The notes under the pieces were generated by a model. That model was given only the letters and a program-made list of their open reading frames with translations, was not told the DNA's origin and did not search any database. DNA of 64,000 bases from Paramacrobiotus metropolitanus. Lineage: Eukaryota; Tardigrada; Eutardigrada; Parachela; Macrobiotidae. Numbering within the stretch: position 1 is the first letter of the stretch; every line of letters begins with the position of its first letter. The translations under genes and the position numbers were made by a program. Below, one piece after another: positions 60,750-64,000 of this stretch. Where the stretch lies: NCBI RefSeq assembly GCF_019649055.1, contig NW_026570340.1, forward strand, positions 62,001 through 126,000. Direction: 5' to 3'.

Positions 60750-62430
60750 TCACTGCCACACGGGCGGGTGCAGGACGGCCGGGAAATGCAGCGGTGAGTG
60801 GGCGGTGTCGACGAAGTTGTGGCTCTCGGGATCCGCCAGCGGGAAGGCCGGCGCCGGCGCCATAAAGGTCACCGGCGCGTCGGGCCCCGCGGGGTGTGGC
60901 TGGTGGTGGGTGGCGGCGTGGTGGAGGTCGTGGATGACGGAGAGCAGCGCACTGACGGCGTTCAGTCCGGAGAAGCCGTGGCCGGTGCCGCGGGAGGGAC
61001 TGCCGCGCGACACCGGGCCCGGGAAGGCCGCCGACGCCGGCGCGGTCACGGACGGAGAGGTGGGCGGCGCCACGAGCAGCGTGTGGGCGGCGGGGTCGTG
61101 GCGCGGAGGGAGGAAGGCGTCGGGAGGGTCCAGCGGGTGGGCCACCACCCCGGAGGCGGGGTGGAAGTAGGCGGGGTCGGGGTGGAACGGGAGGAAGACG
61201 AACGGCGGGTCGGTGGGCTGGATGATGCCGGCGGAGGCCCCGCCCACGTCCGCGCCGTGGGGAAACGGCGCCGGGATCGTGTTGGTGACGAAGGGCGTGC
61301 CGACACCCTCGACCACCACCGGGCCGGTGTCGGGACGTTCCACGGCGTTGGAGGCCTGCATTAAAAGGTCATCGGGTTCGGTGGGTCGGCCAACCGCCGC
61401 CGGCAAGGGTTGCCAGGTGTCGGCCTGCGGCTGCAGGTGCCGGTCGACGATGAAGGCCTCCGGGGCGGCGGTGGCGCTGAAGACCGCCGGGGGAGACGCC
61501 GGAAGTGGCGCAACGGCAGCGGAAGGGCTCGCCGCCTGGAATGGCGCGAGGACGGGGCTGGGCGGGGCAGTGGCCGGTAACGGCGGGATCGGGGCGGCGT
61601 GGTGGAGGTTGAGGAAGGGGAGGATGTGCTGGGGAGTGTAGAGCTGCGGGGCGGGCGTGGCCGGCGTCCATTTGGGAGTGGTCGCCGGTGTTACAGCGGG
61701 AGTCGTCGGGAGGGGATGCCAGCCGGCCGCCGCGGGGCGGCCGTTGCCGGCCATAGGCGGCGGCTGCACTTCCAGGGCGTTGTGCATGTGGCCGTTGGGG
61801 TGCGGCCGCGAGAGGCTCTTGCAGCGGTGCCGGCAGCGCCACCGACACGCTACCGTCGCTGCAACGATCCGTTAGTTAGTTACAAGTTTACCACTGCGCT
61901 ACTTGAAATATATATAAGCGTTGCATGGATAGAATATTGCTGCATGAATACATAGTCTTGGATAATTATGAAGGTAATCCCTAAACTCGTATATCTGCAA
62001 AAGTGCATCTGTACATATGTCTCACGATCGGTAATAATTTTCTGTTCATGTCGAGTCTGCCTGTCTACGTACATTTACATACGTAAGCGTTCGTGGCAGG
62101 AAGTCTGGCAGCGCTGGACGCAAAAGTGCTCACGCGGCTCCACGTGCATGTCGGTGTGGCGGCGGTTGGTGGCTGTAAACGGAAAGGTCATGATCGTGTG
62201 CGTGCTAATCAACGTAACATGACGTACAGATACAGTTACGCCATGCACACATGTACAGCGGTCAGTCTGTGCATGGGCATGCGATTTTGCAGTGCTTATG
62301 ATTATGCAACTGACACGTCTGTAAATTCCGTACAGCTGTACCTTCATCCGTAGCGATCCAGACGGAAGCGCGGCACGCCGACACCATCCAGAGCAGAAGG
62401 AGCAGGCGTCCGAGGGGCAGCTGCAGGGCA
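60750..62430 (-). CDS. Probable secreted protein with a C-x3-C-x3-C pair and a Pro/Ala-rich tail
   Basis: Three minus-strand exons fit in phase 1: exon 1 ending 62342, exon 2 62083-62172, exon 3 60750-61858. Exon 1 reads PLGRLLLLLWMVSACRASVW, signal-peptide-like, but no ATG lies close upstream, so the 5' end is unresolved (drawn at about 62430). Exons 2 and 3 join to give FCVQRCQTSC and, after eight residues, CRWRCRHRC: six cysteines as C-x3-C-x3-C-x8-C-x3-C-x3-C. The remaining ~350 residues are rich in Pro, Ala and His with no known domain, as in extracellular linker or cuticle-like proteins. Agreement of both splice phases with the shared cysteine spacing supports the model. The family is not recognised. 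The long GC-rich tail is also open in other frames, so its reading frame rests on the splice fit. Confidence 0.5.
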
Positions 62431-64000
62431 GGGCGGCGACGCTGCAGCTGTTGCCGCGAGACGGTTAGCGGCCGCTCGGGACGTGCGCCGGCCGTGCACC
62501 GTGTGGAGGTGTCGCGTCGGTCGGATCGGAAGGGGCCGTTGGGTAATAAGACGGGAGCAGCGCAGCGGCCATGGCCGGGGCCGGGGGACAGCCAGCGGCC
62601 GGTGCGCCGGGACGCTAACGGCCGCCGGGGGGACTTGCATAAGGGAACGGCCGCCGGGTCGGTGCATGTGCCGACGCGCTGTCCCGGTGCGGAGGATTCC
62701 CTGGCGATTATAACCGGGCTGCATATAACGCTCGGCATCATGCTCGGGACTCTGGAGCGCCCTCGGGCTGCAGCGCATTCGGATGCCGGTATACTCGCGT
62801 TATGATGCAGCGCCATCTAAGCGTGCCAAGAGGAGGGCCTTGCAGCAGCATAGCAATAATTACTGACCACCGTGTTAATATTAATTCCGATTTCCTATGA
62901 CGTTTTCTTGATCCGATTCCTGGCCGTCATATAACTTTGTCAGTCGGTGATCATTATAAACCCGGTTCACACGAACACATGCAATACTGCAGCACGTACA
63001 GGGCGATATGCGGAATTAAGTAGAATAATTACATCGATCGATCTATGGCTAATTAACGCCGGAGAATTCTAGCGCTGGACGTCGTCATTTCGTTGTGGTA
63101 ACCACCAGTCATCCGCACTCGCTCAAATGGTTGTAATGCTGCACAGTCAGCACGGCTCACCAGTGACCACGCAGCGGCGTCGTCCCTTGTGAGTTATTCG
63201 GTGCAGGTTAATGCGGGCGTAACGTTAACCGTCGGTTCAGCTGGCGTTGTGGTGCAGCTCGGACAACGCTGGCAACGGGCAAACCGTTCACTGCCGATCA
63301 ATTCCACTTCTTCACTGCGTATTAAACGACGCAGTCCGCAGATAGCTATACGCACACAGATGTACACTACAGCTGCGGCTGCGTATTGGGCTGTCGCACA
63401 TGCAGTCCGTCAGCCGACCACTACCGAACCGAGACTGCCGCGGCCCCGGACGGACAGGCCGGTCGGTACGCTGGCCGTTGGCTAATCCCTGGCCTGGGTA
63501 CGTACTGTGTGCGGTGTATATAATAATAGATAGCGACTGAGTAACTGCAGGCCTTGGCCAGCAGGAGCGGCCGTTGGGAAACCGGCCATACCGCATCACT
63601 GCGGCATAGTTGCAAGTTTGCAACGCGTCAGCCGGCCAAACCACATTAAATCACCGTGCCGCTGCATTCCTGGCATATATGCAAAGGTCACCTGCCTCTT
63701 GACACCGTGATCTGCGCTGCATTGCGCTGATGGCGGCTGGCCTGGTCCGGCGGCTTTGCTGTTGAATGCTGTGAGCGGACGGTGGAGCTAGTGAGATAAC
63801 CGATGTATGCAAGTAATGCTACAGTACAGTGTATTGTACATGTACATTGTACAGCTCTGTCGTACGCCGTAAAATTATGAGTATGTATGCGGCAATTTTA
63901 TTAACGGACAACCATCCCGGCCGACAGCATTCTTCAACGCATTGCAATTCGCAAGGCTTGATCAAATCCATACCAGATTCTGTTTAGTACTAACTAATAC
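62431..64000. other. Gene-free 3' edge
   Basis: GC-rich frames on both strands at 62450-62816 have no supporting features; part may be the promoter or first exon of the minus-strand gene. Nothing is recognised from 62820 to the end. Confidence 0.4.

Noticed and set aside
61046-61641. Long frames on both strands opposite the Pro/Ala-rich exon
   Set aside because: High GC content leaves several frames open; only the minus-strand frame joins upstream exons in phase with a cysteine pattern.

Overview
The window is nuclear DNA of an animal. Genes have short GT-AG introns (about 57-250 nt) with conserved phases, products carry signal peptides, two small genes have TATA-type promoters, and most of the rest is inverted-repeat MITEs, a SINE, an LTR element and a hAT transposon. 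The species cannot be assigned from the sequence. The receptor-like family looks like acetylcholine-binding protein (AChBP), best known from molluscs and annelids, but that does not settle the phylum.

The clearest conserved gene is the SSR1/TRAP-alpha orthologue (57793-60246, +, six exons). Downstream on the opposite strand is a three-exon gene for a probable secreted protein with six paired cysteines and a long Pro/Ala-rich tail (60750 to about 62430, -).

Most of the window (about 0.9-52 kb) is a mosaic of three lineage-specific secreted or surface gene families among repeats. (1) Five copies of a five-exon gene for a protein made only of a nicotinic-receptor-like ligand-binding domain: A (917-4337, +, exon 1 not seen), B (24617-25929, +), C (33435-35749, -), D (45158-46429, -) and pseudogene E (50937-51757, -). 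They have an AChBP-style hydrophilic Cys loop and, instead of the four channel helices, end in a conserved short hydrophobic tail. (2) A family of secreted two-immunoglobulin-domain proteins: one apparently intact gene (38136-40867, +), a frameshifted neighbour (36356-37666, +), and broken copies at 22.7-23.2, 29.0-29.7, 29.76-30.56 and 48.47-48.78 kb. (3) Two small Cys-rich secreted peptide precursors (15909-16169 and 31659-31856, both +) that share a promoter box, its spacing to TATA, and a processing-like C-terminal motif.

Mobile DNA: a near-pristine 3.06-kb hAT element (11687-14746) with perfect 17-bp TIRs, an 8-bp target duplication, an open two-intron transposase and five same-core palindromes; a 1.58-kb non-autonomous LTR element (19357-20933) with a related solo LTR (5305-5586); TTAA-flanked fold-back elements (1582-2739, 21171-22258, 32246-32570 and others), one holding a tRNA-derived SINE; TA-flanked MITEs; (AT)n tracts; and an unusual set of small, almost perfect palindromes concentrated in the broken Ig genes.

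The receptor-like, Ig and Cys-peptide families all encode predicted secreted or surface proteins, duplicate locally, and occur in intact and decaying copies, as expected of fast-evolving extracellular repertoires. That they act together is inference only.
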